A stretch of 64,000 nucleotides of DNA from an uncultured Roseiflexaceae bacterium (GCA_937974195.1 CALJIC010000206.1:1-64000), one strand, 5' to 3'. Shown: positions 16,551-25,562, counted from the first letter of the stretch. The notes: a model not told the origin generated them from the letters alone. Translations and numbers: made by a program.

Positions 16551-17693
16551 ATGAGCAACCAAATTCGAGTCGTCGTTGTGGACGACTCCGCCCTGATGCG
16601 GCGCTTCATCACCACCATGCTCCAGCAGGACCCGCTGATCCGCGTCGTCGGCGAGGCGGCCGACGGGCGCCAGGCGATCTCGCTGATCCAGGAGCTGCGG
16701 CCCGACGTGGTGACGATGGACGTGTGGATGCCGGTGATGGACGGCCTCGCCACCACCGAGCACCTGATGGCCTTCTGCCCGACGCCGATCCTGGTGCTCA
16801 CGGCGTCGCTCGCGAGTAGTGAGGTGGACATAACGTTTAAGATGATCGCAGCCGGAGCGCTCGAGGTGGTCGAGAAGCCCTCCGCCGCCCAAGCGCGTGA
16901 CCTCGATCGCGTCTCGCGCGATCTGATCCGCCGCGTCAAGGTGCTCTCGCGCGTCAAGGTCATCACCCACCCGCGCGGGCGCCGCAAGCCGGCCGAGGCT
17001 CGCGCCGAGAGCTCCGCAGAGCTGAAGCGGCCGCGGGCTGCGAGCGCGCCCCGCCTCAATAACCCGCCCGCCCTGCCTCCCCCCTCGTACGAGGCACAGA
17101 CCTTCCCGGTGATCGTGATCGGCGCCAGCACCGGCGGGCCGCGCGTGCTCCACCAGATCCTGTCGGCGCTCCCCCGCGAGCTCGACGCCGCGGTGCTCGT
17201 GGTGCAGCACATCGCCGAGGGGTTCAGCGCCGGGATGGCCGAGTGGCTCGCCGGCGCCTGCCAGCTCCCGGTGTCGCTCGCCAGCGAGGCGCGCCCCATC
17301 CGGCCGCGCGAGGTGCTCGTGGCCCCGGACCAGCACGATATGCTGGTGACCCCCGACGCGCGCGTGCATCTGAGCGCCTCGCCGCTGCTCATCCAGCGGC
17401 CGTCGATCGACATCGCCATGCAGGCGGCCGCCGAGGTCTTCGGCCCGCGCGCCATAGGGGTGCTGCTCACCGGCATGGGGCGCGACGGCGCCTACGGGAT
17501 GCAGGCTATCCGCCGCCGCGGCGGCTACACGATCGCGCAGGACGAGGCGAGCTGCGTGATCTACGGCATGCCGCGCGCCGCCGCCCAGCTCGGCGCGGTC
17601 ACCGAGAGCCTCGCGCCGCCGCAGATCGCCGGCCGCCTGGTCGAGCTGGTCAAGAGCCACTACGCGGCGCTCGTGGCAGAGACTGGACGATGA
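16551..17693 (+). CDS. cheB: Chemoreceptor methylesterase CheB
   Basis: A 380-residue CheB, the phosphorylation-activated esterase that removes receptor methyl groups. An N-terminal receiver with Asp57 (VTMDVWMPVMDG) is joined by a basic, Ala/Pro-rich linker at about 140-180 to the esterase domain. The catalytic triad is visible: Ser193 (GASTGGP), His220 (VVQHIAEGFS) and Asp312 (LLTGMGRDGAYGM). The stop overlaps the cheR start as ATGA, so the opposing enzymes are made in a coupled way. Confidence 0.95.
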   Translation: MSNQIRVVVVDDSALMRRFITTMLQQDPLIRVVGEAADGRQAISLIQELRPDVVTMDVWMPVMDGLATTEHLMAFCPTPILVLTASLASSEVDITFKMIAAGALEVVEKPSAAQARDLDRVSRDLIRRVKVLSRVKVITHPRGRRKPAEARAESSAELKRPRAASAPRLNNPPALPPPSYEAQTFPVIVIGASTGGPRVLHQILSALPRELDAAVLVVQHIAEGFSAGMAEWLAGACQLPVSLASEARPIRPREVLVAPDQHDMLVTPDARVHLSASPLLIQRPSIDIAMQAAAEVFGPRAIGVLLTGMGRDGAYGMQAIRRRGGYTIAQDEASCVIYGMPRAAAQLGAVTESLAPPQIAGRLVELVKSHYAALVAETGR

Positions 17694-19225
17694 ACGCACT
17701 GACGCCCAACCCGCCCCCCACGGCCCTCGACGCAGGCCGCGTGTCGCTCACGCCGGAGCAGTTCGACCGGCTGCGCGACCTGCTGGCCTCGTTCGGCGGC
17801 GTGTACCTCGACACGACGCAGCAGCGGGCGCTCGAGGGCGCGCTGGCGCGGCGGCTGAGCGTCACCGGCGAGGACCTCGAGCGCTACCAGCGCCGCATCG
17901 GCAGCGCGGGCGGGCGGGACGAGCTGCGCCGCCTCGCCGAGCACGTGCTCAACCACGAGACCTACTTCTTCCGCAACCAGCCGCACCTGCGCGCGCTGCG
18001 CGATGTGCTGCTGCCGGAGATCCACCGCCGCAAGCCGGCCGGCGCCCCGATTCGCATCTGGAGCGCCGGCTGCTCCACCGGCGAGGAGGCCTACTCGCTG
18101 GCGATCACCGCCCTCGAGACGCTCGGCCACGCCGGCAGGCCGGTCGAGATCATCGGCACTGATCTGAGCGAGGCCGCGCTGGAGAAGGCGCGCGCAGGCG
18201 TCTACCGCGGCCGCTCGCTCCGGCAGGTCGCGCCGGAGCTGCTCGAGCGCTACTTCACCCCGCACGCCGGCGGCTACGCCGTCGGCCCGGCGGCGCGCGC
18301 CGTGGTGCGCTTCACGCAGCTCAACCTGCTCGAGCCCTTCCCCGAGACGGTGCGCGGCTGCGACGCGATCTTCTGCCAGAACGTGACGATCTACTTTCGC
18401 GCCGAGGCCCGCCGCGACCTGATCGCCCGCTTCTACGAGTGGCTGCCGCCCGGCGGCCTGCTGTTCCTCGGCTTCTCCGAGACGCTCTGGAACGTCTTCG
18501 ACCGCTTCCGCTCGCGCGAGGTGGACGGGGCGTATGTGTACTACAAGGAGCTCGAGGCCGACGAGCAGCGCCGGGGCGCGGACGAGCGGCGGCCTGCCAG
18601 GCGCGAGGAACGATCGATAGCGAGCCGCCGGCGAATCATCGCCGGCCAGCGAACGGTCAGCGGGCAGCGGGCGGCGGTCGATAGCGCGCCGCCGGCTGTG
18701 TCTCCGGGCCAGGATTCGGCAGACGAGATCCTCGCCCGCAGCCGCCTCCTGCTGGACGAGGGGCGCGCGGAGGAGGCGCTGGAGCTTCTGCGCACCATCC
18801 CGCCGGGCTCCGCGCATGCGGCGCTGGCGCTCACCCTCGTGGCGCGCGCCCACGCCGACCGCGGCAACCTCGAGCAGGCGGTCGCGGAGGTGCGGCGGTC
18901 GCTCGAGCTCGATGCTCTCAACGACGAGGCGTACCTGCTGCTGGGCGTGATCTACGGGCGCCAGGGGGCGTGGCAGGCAGCCGCGCGCGAGCTCGAGCGC
19001 GCCCGCTACCTGCGCCCGGATCTGCCGCTCGTCTCGTTCCACCTGGCGGACGCCTACCGGAACGATGGGCGCGTGGAGCTTGCCGCGCGCGAGTACCGCA
19101 GCGTGCTCAACAAACTCGCCGACCACCCGCCGGATGCGATCCTCGGCGGCGTGGCCGTCAGCTGGATCCGCGAGACCTGCGAGCGCAGGCTCGAGCACCT
19201 GATGCGCACCCGTGGGCGCCGCTGA
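17690..19225 (+). CDS. cheR: Chemoreceptor methyltransferase CheR with C-terminal TPR domain
   Basis: A 511-residue fusion. Residues about 15-285 are CheR: NHETYFFRNQPHLRALRD, the SAM site WSAGCSTGEEAYSLAI and CQNVTIYFRAEARRDLI (CRNVxIYF in relatives). A charged linker at 285-340 leads to TPR repeats (about 345-490) such as EQAVAEVRRSLELDALNDEAYL. CheR-TPR fusions are typical of non-flagellar chemosensory systems, where the TPRs modulate methyl transfer or bind partners. Coupled to cheB by a 4-bp overlap. Confidence 0.92.
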   Translation: MNALTPNPPPTALDAGRVSLTPEQFDRLRDLLASFGGVYLDTTQQRALEGALARRLSVTGEDLERYQRRIGSAGGRDELRRLAEHVLNHETYFFRNQPHLRALRDVLLPEIHRRKPAGAPIRIWSAGCSTGEEAYSLAITALETLGHAGRPVEIIGTDLSEAALEKARAGVYRGRSLRQVAPELLERYFTPHAGGYAVGPAARAVVRFTQLNLLEPFPETVRGCDAIFCQNVTIYFRAEARRDLIARFYEWLPPGGLLFLGFSETLWNVFDRFRSREVDGAYVYYKELEADEQRRGADERRPARREERSIASRRRIIAGQRTVSGQRAAVDSAPPAVSPGQDSADEILARSRLLLDEGRAEEALELLRTIPPGSAHAALALTLVARAHADRGNLEQAVAEVRRSLELDALNDEAYLLLGVIYGRQGAWQAAARELERARYLRPDLPLVSFHLADAYRNDGRVELAAREYRSVLNKLADHPPDAILGGVAVSWIRETCERRLEHLMRTRGRR

Positions 19226-19252
19226 GCGGCGCTCATCTGAACGCATATCGCT

Positions 19253-20332
19253 ATGACGAAGTCTCGTCGCCAACATATTCGACGCAGCGCCCGCCCGACG
19301 CTGGTGGGGCATGTTGGCGTGGCTGTGCGCCGCCGCAAGCCCCGGCCGGCGCAGCCGGCCCCCCAGGTGAGCCAGGCGGACCTTCGCCGCCAGGAGGAGA
19401 TCGAGCGCGAGCTGGTGCTGGCGCGCGACATCCAGCAGGGCCTGCTGCTGGAGGCCGTGCCGCGCCTCCCCGGCTGGGAGATCGGCGCGATCTCGCTCCC
19501 GGCCCGCGACCTGGGCGGCGACCTGTACGACTTTCTGCCGCTCGGCGACGGGAGACACGGTATCATGATCGGCGATGTCTCGGGCAAGGGGCTGCCGGCG
19601 GCGCTGCGCATGGCCGTGGCGCGCACCGTCTTCCGCCACGAGGCGCGGCGCGGCGAGCCGCCCGGCCCGACGCTGGCGGCGGTGAACCGCGGTGTGATCG
19701 CCGAGATCCCGCAGGGCATGATCACCATGCTCTACGCCGTGCTCGACACGCGCGCCGGCGAGCTGCGCATGGCGAACGCCGGCCACACCTACCCGGTGGT
19801 CATCAACGGGTGCGTCCACGAGCTCGAGCTGACCGGCCTGCCGCTCGGGGTGGACGGCGACAGCGACTACCAGGAGACCAGCGCGATGCTGCGGCCGGGC
19901 GACACGGTGCTGCTCTACACCGACGGCGTCGTCGAGGCCACCAACAGCTCCGACGAGTACTTCGGGTTCGAGCGCATGGCCCAGCTGCTGGCGGGGCGCC
20001 CGAACCTCAAGCCGCGCGCCCTCATGCAGTCGCTGCTGCACGAGCTGCGCCTGTGGAGCTCGGCGGGGCAGACCGATGACATCACCGTGGTGGTGCTGCG
20101 GCGGCGCTTCGAGCGGCTCGCGGACGAGCTGCGCAGCGTCGCCGACGATGTGCTCGGCACGGAGCGCGCCGCAGAGCTGTGGGGCGAGCTGGACCTGCCT
20201 GAGCAGGGCGGCACGGAGCAGTGGGTCGAGGTGCTGCCGCGGATCACCGCCGTCGCGCAGGCGCGCTACGGGCGCGGCATCGCCCGCGAGCTGCAGGGCC
20301 AGCTGCGTCTAACGTTGGAAGAGTATCGCTAA
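19253..20332 (+). CDS. PP2C-type (SpoIIE/RsbU family) serine phosphatase
   Basis: A 359-residue phosphatase. A short basic N-terminus leads to a coiled-coil stretch ending ELVLARDIQQGLL, the usual lead-in to RsbU catalytic domains. Metal-site motifs are RDLGGDLYDF, MIGDVSGKGLPAALRMA, ANAGHTYP, LLYTDGVVEA and TDDITVVVL. About 75 residues follow the catalytic domain (from RRRFERLADELR) that I cannot assign. It should dephosphorylate a STAS antagonist such as that at 22512, releasing it to bind the RsbW-like kinase. It sits 27 bases after cheR, in the same transcription direction. Confidence 0.87.
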   Translation: MTKSRRQHIRRSARPTLVGHVGVAVRRRKPRPAQPAPQVSQADLRRQEEIERELVLARDIQQGLLLEAVPRLPGWEIGAISLPARDLGGDLYDFLPLGDGRHGIMIGDVSGKGLPAALRMAVARTVFRHEARRGEPPGPTLAAVNRGVIAEIPQGMITMLYAVLDTRAGELRMANAGHTYPVVINGCVHELELTGLPLGVDGDSDYQETSAMLRPGDTVLLYTDGVVEATNSSDEYFGFERMAQLLAGRPNLKPRALMQSLLHELRLWSSAGQTDDITVVVLRRRFERLADELRSVADDVLGTERAAELWGELDLPEQGGTEQWVEVLPRITAVAQARYGRGIARELQGQLRLTLEEYR

Positions 20333-20379
20333 TTTGAAAAAGTATCGCTAATGCGGACGTGCCGCTTGTACTCTATAAT
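20322..20379 (+). promoter_or_regulatory. Direct repeat and -10 box upstream of the TPR gene
   Basis: AGTATCGCTAAT occurs at 20322-20333 (over the phosphatase stop codon) and again at 20341-20352, 19 bp apart. A perfect TATAAT follows at 20374-20379. The second repeat lies where the -35 region would be, as expected of an activator-dependent promoter. It would start an internal transcript for the TPR-RsbW-STAS genes. Confidence 0.55.
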
Positions 20380-20449
20380 GAACAGAACATCCTCTCCGGC
20401 TGCGAAGCGCGACGTATGCTTCAGCGTACGAGAGATATAGGGGCGACCG

Positions 20450-22015
20450 ATGAGCGTCACAGAACCGTTGAATTTTATGCCGCTCGACCTGGACACCTTC
20501 ACCGGGAGCGAGCGCTTTATGGCCGGCACGAAGCTGGGCGCCGCCTTCGGCCAGGGCATCCGCGCCTACCTCCGCGCCGACTATGCGAACGCGATTGAGC
20601 ACTTCAAGGCCGCCCTGATCGCCGCCTATATCGAAGGCGAGGAGCGCGCGCAGATATACGACCGCGAGCGGGCGATTATCTATCTCTACATCGGCAACGC
20701 GCTCGCCTTCCAGGAGGACTGGGAGGGCGCGCTGCGCGAGTACCTCGAGGCGGTCCAGACCGACCCCCAGCTGGCCGAGGCGCACTACAACCTCGGCGTG
20801 GCCTTCGCGGCGCAGGGCCGGCTCGACCGAGCGATCGCCGCGTTTAAGGAGGCGCTCGAGCACAACCAGAAGCTCTACGAGGCGCATTTCTCGCTCGGCC
20901 GCTGCTACCAGCGCCTCGACGACGCCGGTCGGGCCTATATTCACTACGACCAGGCGTGCAACGCCCGGCCCCAGGCCGCCGAGCCGCGCTACTACATGGG
21001 CCTGATGCACCAGAGCCACGGGGCCCACGAGCTCGCCCAGCGCTGCTTCACCGAGGCGCTGCGCGTCGAGCCGACCTTCGTCACCCCCGAGGTGCAGGAC
21101 GAGGTGCTGGTCAACCGCTCCGAGGAGGAGGTGGCGCAGTGGTACTACCGCCTCAGCCACGACCTCAAGTCCCAGGGGTATGAGGAGGAGGCCGAGCGCA
21201 TCTACCGGGCGCTGCTGCAGTGGCGCCCGCAGGAGTACGCCGCCTGCTACCTGCTCGGGAACCTCCTCGCGCGCGCCCGCCGGCTCGACGAGGCGCTCGA
21301 GGTCTACGCCCAGATCCCGCCGCACGACAAGCACTACGTGGACGCCCGGATCCGCAGCTCGGCGGTGCTGAAGCTGCAGGGCAAGCCGCGCGAGGCCTAC
21401 GAGGTGCTGTTCGACTGCGCCAAGCTGCGGCCCAGCGACGGCCGGCTGTTCCTGAGCATGGGCAAGCTGCTCTACGATATGGGCAAGAGCCACGCCGCGG
21501 TCAAGGCCTTCGAGCGCGCGGTGCAGCTGCTGCCGAACGACGCGCAGGCCCACTACCTGCTCGGCTTCATGTACAACGTGCTCGGCCGCGAGGGCTGGGC
21601 GCTGGCGGCCTGGCGCAAGGCGGTGGAGCTCGCGCCCGACGCCCACTCGCTGCGCTACGATCTCGGCTACATGTATGTGCGCCGCGGCCGCTACGACCTG
21701 GCCGCCAAGGAGTTCAGCCGGGTGCTGACCTTCTGGCCCGATGACATCGAGACCAACTTCATGCTGGGGCTGTGCTACAAGGAGCTCATGGAGCCGGCCC
21801 GGGCCATCCCGCTGTTCGAGAAGGTGCTGCGCCGCAACCCGCGCCACACCCAGGCGCTGTACTACCTCGGCGCGGCCTATCTCCAGATCGGAAACACATC
21901 GCTCGGCAAGGCCTATCTGCGCCGCTACGATTACCTTGCGAGCCAGGAACGCCCGCCAGCGCCGCAGCCCCGCCGCTCCGCCATGCGTCAGCGCAGCGTT
22001 GGAGTCGCCGGGTAG
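20450..22015 (+). CDS. TPR-repeat protein
   Basis: A 521-residue protein made almost entirely of tetratricopeptide repeats, about eight or more from residue 40 to 490, for example AEAHYNLGVAFAAQGRLDRA, AQAHYLLGFMYNVLGREGWA and TQALYYLGAAYLQIGNTSLG. No signal peptide or catalytic domain. The C-terminus is short, basic and Pro-rich. It is a protein-protein scaffold by type; its place between the phosphatase and the RsbW-like kinase suggests it serves the signalling cluster. AGGGGCG precedes the ATG. An internal promoter with direct repeats lies upstream. Confidence 0.85.
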   Translation: MSVTEPLNFMPLDLDTFTGSERFMAGTKLGAAFGQGIRAYLRADYANAIEHFKAALIAAYIEGEERAQIYDRERAIIYLYIGNALAFQEDWEGALREYLEAVQTDPQLAEAHYNLGVAFAAQGRLDRAIAAFKEALEHNQKLYEAHFSLGRCYQRLDDAGRAYIHYDQACNARPQAAEPRYYMGLMHQSHGAHELAQRCFTEALRVEPTFVTPEVQDEVLVNRSEEEVAQWYYRLSHDLKSQGYEEEAERIYRALLQWRPQEYAACYLLGNLLARARRLDEALEVYAQIPPHDKHYVDARIRSSAVLKLQGKPREAYEVLFDCAKLRPSDGRLFLSMGKLLYDMGKSHAAVKAFERAVQLLPNDAQAHYLLGFMYNVLGREGWALAAWRKAVELAPDAHSLRYDLGYMYVRRGRYDLAAKEFSRVLTFWPDDIETNFMLGLCYKELMEPARAIPLFEKVLRRNPRHTQALYYLGAAYLQIGNTSLGKAYLRRYDYLASQERPPAPQPRRSAMRQRSVGVAG

Positions 22016-22087
22016 CCGCCGTCCGGGGGCTCGCGGCGCAGTGCGCACGCGCGCTCCCGAGAGATCACTGATACCAAGCGAGGTCGC

Positions 22088-22522
22088 ATGGAACGTGTGC
22101 TCGTCAACATCCCGTCCAACCCGATCTTCGAGCGCGTCGTGCGCGCCAGCGCTGATGAGGTGGGGCAGGCGATCGGCCTGGCCCGCGAGCGCATCGAAGA
22201 CCTGAAGCTCGCAGTCAGCGAAGCGGTCAACAACGCCATCGAGCACGGCAACCGCCGCGAGGTCGCCAAAGTGGTGGAGGTGGTGTTCGCGCTCGATGCC
22301 GAGAAGCTGGAGGTCCGCATTCGCGACGAGGGCGGGGGGGTCGAGCGCGTCGATTTCTCGCGGCGGGTGGTGGAGGAGCAGAATCTTGAGAGCGGCATGC
22401 ACCGCGGCTTCGGCATGTATCTGATCAGCGCGCTGGTGGACGACTGTGAGGTCTCCTCCTCCCGCCAGGGCACAACGCTAACGCTCCGTCTATACCGGAA
22501 GGATGGCGCCAATGAGCGATGA
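22088..22522 (+). CDS. RsbW-like serine kinase / anti-sigma factor
   Basis: A 144-residue GHKL ATPase domain of the RsbW/SpoIIAB type. The N box is KLAVSEAVNNAIEHGN (about residues 40-55), the G1 box is RDEGGGV and the G2 region is HRGFGMYLI. Such proteins phosphorylate a STAS antagonist and sequester a partner, classically a sigma factor. No cognate alternative sigma gene lies in the window, so the target is unknown. It overlaps the STAS gene downstream by 11 bases. Confidence 0.87.
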   Translation: MERVLVNIPSNPIFERVVRASADEVGQAIGLARERIEDLKLAVSEAVNNAIEHGNRREVAKVVEVVFALDAEKLEVRIRDEGGGVERVDFSRRVVEEQNLESGMHRGFGMYLISALVDDCEVSSSRQGTTLTLRLYRKDGANER

Positions 22523-22847
22523 AGTGATCCAACGCGAAGAGTTCGGCGATGTTGCCGTGTTGCATATCACCACCAACAGCGTAGACGCGATCTCGGCTGC
22601 GGCGATCGAGGCGAATGCGACCGCCACCGCCATGCGTCCGATTACGGTGCTGGACTTTGCTAATGTGGCGTTTATCAACTCGGCGGGCATCTCGGCGCTG
22701 CTGAAGTTCGTGGTTTCGGCGCGCAAGGCCGGCCATAAGCTCTTCGCGATGAATGTGAGCCCGCACCACCAGAAGATCTTCAAAATGGTCGAGATGTCGC
22801 GCTTCATGCCGACGATCGAGGAGCGCGACCTGGCAGCCTATCGCTGA
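22512..22847 (+). CDS. STAS-domain anti-sigma factor antagonist
   Basis: A 111-residue STAS domain related to RsbV/SpoIIAA. The phospho-acceptor loop reads DFANVAFINSAGISALLKFV, with candidate Ser residues in NSAG (family pattern D-S-S/T-G). It is expected to bind the RsbW-like kinase when unphosphorylated and to be reset by the PP2C phosphatase at 19253. The ATG at 22512 is preferred to the in-frame ATG at 22503 because AAGGA lies eight bases upstream of it. Confidence 0.87.
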   Translation: MSDEVIQREEFGDVAVLHITTNSVDAISAAAIEANATATAMRPITVLDFANVAFINSAGISALLKFVVSARKAGHKLFAMNVSPHHQKIFKMVEMSRFMPTIEERDLAAYR

Positions 22848-22988
22848 GACAGGCGATTACAATTCGCTCACGTAGCGCTTGCCACGTGGGTCTGCGCGGG
22901 GTTCATCGGTTAAGATATGGTAGAATGAGCATGGGTTGCCGGAGCCACCGCATGTACCCACACTCGCGAAGAACACGGAGGCTAGCGT

Positions 22989-23414
22989 ATGTCTCTGCTG
23001 ACTGGCTCGCCAAGCAACGGGAGCAAGACGGTGCTGATCGTCGAGGACGACGCAGCGACTCGGCGGCTCTACAAGTTCTTGCTCACCAATGGCGGGTATG
23101 TCGTGCTGGAGGCCGAGGATGGCGTCGTGGCGCTCGAGCAGCTGGCTCGCCACCCGTGCGACCTGGTCATCACCGATATGAACATGCCGCGGATGGACGG
23201 CATGGATCTCATCCGCGCCATCCGGCGCGACCACGGCGATACCTACGTCATCATGATCACCGCCTTCGGCACGCCCGAGACTGAGAAGCAGGCGATGCGC
23301 GCCGGCGCCAACGACTACCTAGCAAAGCCTTTTGACTTCGAGGAGCTCGAGCGGCGCGTGCACGCGTTCTTCCACACGCGCGCGTCTTCCGTCGGCCAGG
23401 GCACGCAAGCGTAG
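22989..23414 (+). CDS. Single-domain response regulator
   Basis: A 141-residue receiver with a 12-residue N-terminal and a 15-residue C-terminal extension. The acidic pair is at residues 20-21 (VEDD), the phospho-acceptor is Asp63 (VITDMNMPRMDGMD), the switch Thr is in MITAFGTPE and the Lys is in YLAKPF. No output domain. CGGAGG lies just upstream of the ATG, and a TAGAAT box at about 22920 could be its own promoter. It is probably another phosphate branch of the cluster. Confidence 0.88.
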   Translation: MSLLTGSPSNGSKTVLIVEDDAATRRLYKFLLTNGGYVVLEAEDGVVALEQLARHPCDLVITDMNMPRMDGMDLIRAIRRDHGDTYVIMITAFGTPETEKQAMRAGANDYLAKPFDFEELERRVHAFFHTRASSVGQGTQA

Positions 23415-23706
23415 ATACGGCGCCCCCTGCGCCACGCGCGAGTGAGCGCAGCCTCGCTCATCCCTGGGCGGACTCCCCCGACGCCACACTGGCATAGCGG
23501 CGTTGCGTGCGCGGTGCTCAGCAAAGGCTCTCAGATCGCTCCACTGGAGGTGGGGTCCGTCGAGGCCCGTTGGCGAGTCGTCCACGGCGAGACTGGAGCC
23601 GATTCGGTAAACGTTGCATAGTATCCTTGCCTCGGACGTCACGGTATACGTGTAGCACAAATGCTGCCGCTGACCGAATATGCTGCACAGAGGGGCACCA
23701 TCGCCT

Positions 23707-25272
23707 ATGGACGCAGCCAACACAGGCGCGGATCTCCAGCCGCAATCGTTGCGTCTGCTGGTCGTTGAAGATGACCCAATCGTGCGCGACTTCTGCGAGC
23801 GGCTGTTGCGCATGAAGGGCTATCAGGTGCGCGTTGCGGAGAACGGCCGCGTGGCGCTCGAGCGGCTCCGCGAGGCGCGCGTTGACCTGCTGCTGACCGA
23901 TCTGCAGATGCCCGAGATGGGGGGCATCCAGCTGCTCCGAGAGGTGCAGCAGCGCTATCCGCGGACGGACTCAATCGTCTTCACAGCCTTCGCCACGGTC
24001 GAGACCGCGCGCGAGGCGCTTAAGCTGGGGGCGTTCGACTACCTCACCAAGCCCGTCAGCGTCGATGATCTGGAGCGCACGGTGCGGCGCGCGCTGGAGT
24101 GGCGGCGCATCCGCCAGGAGAAGCAGCGCCTCTCGGAGATCGTCGCGCTCTACGAGATCAGCCAGACGTTTACCAGCACGCTCGACACCTCGACGGCCGT
24201 GCGGGAGATCGTCCGGCTGCTCTGCCGGCGGTTCGCCCCCTCGGCGCTGTCGCTCTCGCTGTACCACCCCGAGGATGAGCAGCTCGAGCTGCTGGCGCAG
24301 ACCGGCGAGGCGCGCGACGCCGCGCCGGGCGAGCGCGTGTCGGTTGCCAGGCCAGCCGACGAGGGGGCGATCCTCGAGGGCCACGCCGAGCTTGTGGGCG
24401 CCAGCCTCGTGGCCTCGCCGCAGCACCTCGCCTCGCTTGTGCTGCGCACGAACGACCGCCCCGTCGGGGTGCTGCGCCTGTCGCGCACCCCGGACCAGCC
24501 CGGCTTCGACGCTGACGATCGGACGCTGCTGGCGATCTGCGCCTCGCAGATCGCGGCCTCGCTGGACAACAGCCGGCTCTACCAGCAGCTGAAGGAGCAG
24601 AACCTGCAGACGATCGCGGCGCTGGCGGCGGCGATCGACGCGCGCGACCCGTACACCCGAGGGCACTCGGAGCAGGTGATGCGCTACGCAGTGCGGCTGG
24701 CCGAGCTGCTCGGGATGTCGCCGGCGCAGGTGGAGCGCGTCCGCTACGGGGCGCTGCTGCACGACATCGGCAAGATCGGCATCCGCGACTCGATCCTGCT
24801 CAAGCCGGGGCCGCTCACCCCCGAGGAGTTCGAGGTGATGCGCGGGCACCCGACGATCGGCGCCGACATCGTGCGCGGGATCAAGGATCTGCGCAGCATC
24901 ATCCCGATCATCGAGCACCACCACGAGCGCCCCGACGGCAACGGCTACCCGGACGGTCTGGCGGGCGAGGAGATCATCCCCGAGGCGCGCATCCTGGCGA
25001 TCGCCGACGCCTATGACACGATGACGTCGGACCGGGCCTACCGGCGGGCGATGTGCCCGGAGGAGGCGTTCGCGGAGCTGCGCAAGGGGAGCGGCAAGCA
25101 GTGGGACGCCCGGTTTGTCGAGGTGTTCATCCGCATGGTGCAGACCGAGGGGCACGCGCTGCGGCTGAAGGGCACGCGGCACGCGCAGCCCACGTTTTCG
25201 GAGTTGGTGGGGTCCACTCTACCTGAGCTGGCTTCCGCGAACTACCTGAGCAGCGCCGAGAACCTCACATAA
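23707..25272 (+). CDS. Response regulator with GAF and HD-GYP domains
   Basis: A 521-residue protein. Receiver at residues 13-130 (phospho-acceptor Asp65, LLLTDLQMPEMGG); GAF-like domain at about 165-300; HD-GYP phosphodiesterase at about 310-490, with His352-Asp353 (LLHDIGKIG), EHHHERPDGNGYPDGL and ADAYDTMTSDRAYR. All HD-GYP signature parts are present, so hydrolysis of cyclic di-GMP is likely. This is the last gene of the signalling cluster and its only enzyme output. Upstream there are 292 bases without a gene. The ATG at 23707 lies inside a longer open frame beginning at 23680; the shorter start fits the receiver better. Confidence 0.9.
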   Translation: MDAANTGADLQPQSLRLLVVEDDPIVRDFCERLLRMKGYQVRVAENGRVALERLREARVDLLLTDLQMPEMGGIQLLREVQQRYPRTDSIVFTAFATVETAREALKLGAFDYLTKPVSVDDLERTVRRALEWRRIRQEKQRLSEIVALYEISQTFTSTLDTSTAVREIVRLLCRRFAPSALSLSLYHPEDEQLELLAQTGEARDAAPGERVSVARPADEGAILEGHAELVGASLVASPQHLASLVLRTNDRPVGVLRLSRTPDQPGFDADDRTLLAICASQIAASLDNSRLYQQLKEQNLQTIAALAAAIDARDPYTRGHSEQVMRYAVRLAELLGMSPAQVERVRYGALLHDIGKIGIRDSILLKPGPLTPEEFEVMRGHPTIGADIVRGIKDLRSIIPIIEHHHERPDGNGYPDGLAGEEIIPEARILAIADAYDTMTSDRAYRRAMCPEEAFAELRKGSGKQWDARFVEVFIRMVQTEGHALRLKGTRHAQPTFSELVGSTLPELASANYLSSAENLT

Positions 25273-25319
25273 CAGGGCTTACGCGGTGCGCCGCCCTGCA
25301 CCCGGGCTTGTTCCGCAGG

Positions 25320-25525
25320 TGCTCCGCCCTGTACCACCCGCACCAAGGCCGCAAGCCCTGGACCCGCAAGGGAACACGTACCGAGCCCGTCTGCCCGTTG
25401 TCATGCCCACCTCCACCGATGCCCGCACCCCAGGCACAGGCTGATGTGCTGCAGTGTGGCTGAGACGAGCAGCTTCGGTGCCCCTCTCGCCCTCAAGCAC
25501 GCTCTGGCCGCACCGCATACCTCCT
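25320..25525. repeat. Long dispersed intergenic repeat, copy 2
   Basis: The 337-bp gap between the HD-GYP gene and gyrA contains the second copy of the repeat at 1-360. Shared blocks: GGACCCGCAAGGGAAC, TGCCCGTTGTCATGCCCACC, CCCCAGGCACAGGCTGATG, GGCTGAGACGAGCAGC and TCAAGCACGCTCTG. This copy lacks the central stretch with the two perfect hairpins. No coding sequence was recognised in it. Confidence 0.75.
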
Positions 25526-25562
25526 GTCACATAACGCTTCACACAGTCGAGCAAAACAATAT

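Noticed and set aside
22088..22847. RsbW/STAS pair as a sigma-B operon
   Set aside because: No sigma-B-like gene lies nearby; the only sigma gene in the window is the primary sigma factor at 33762, so the target is left open.
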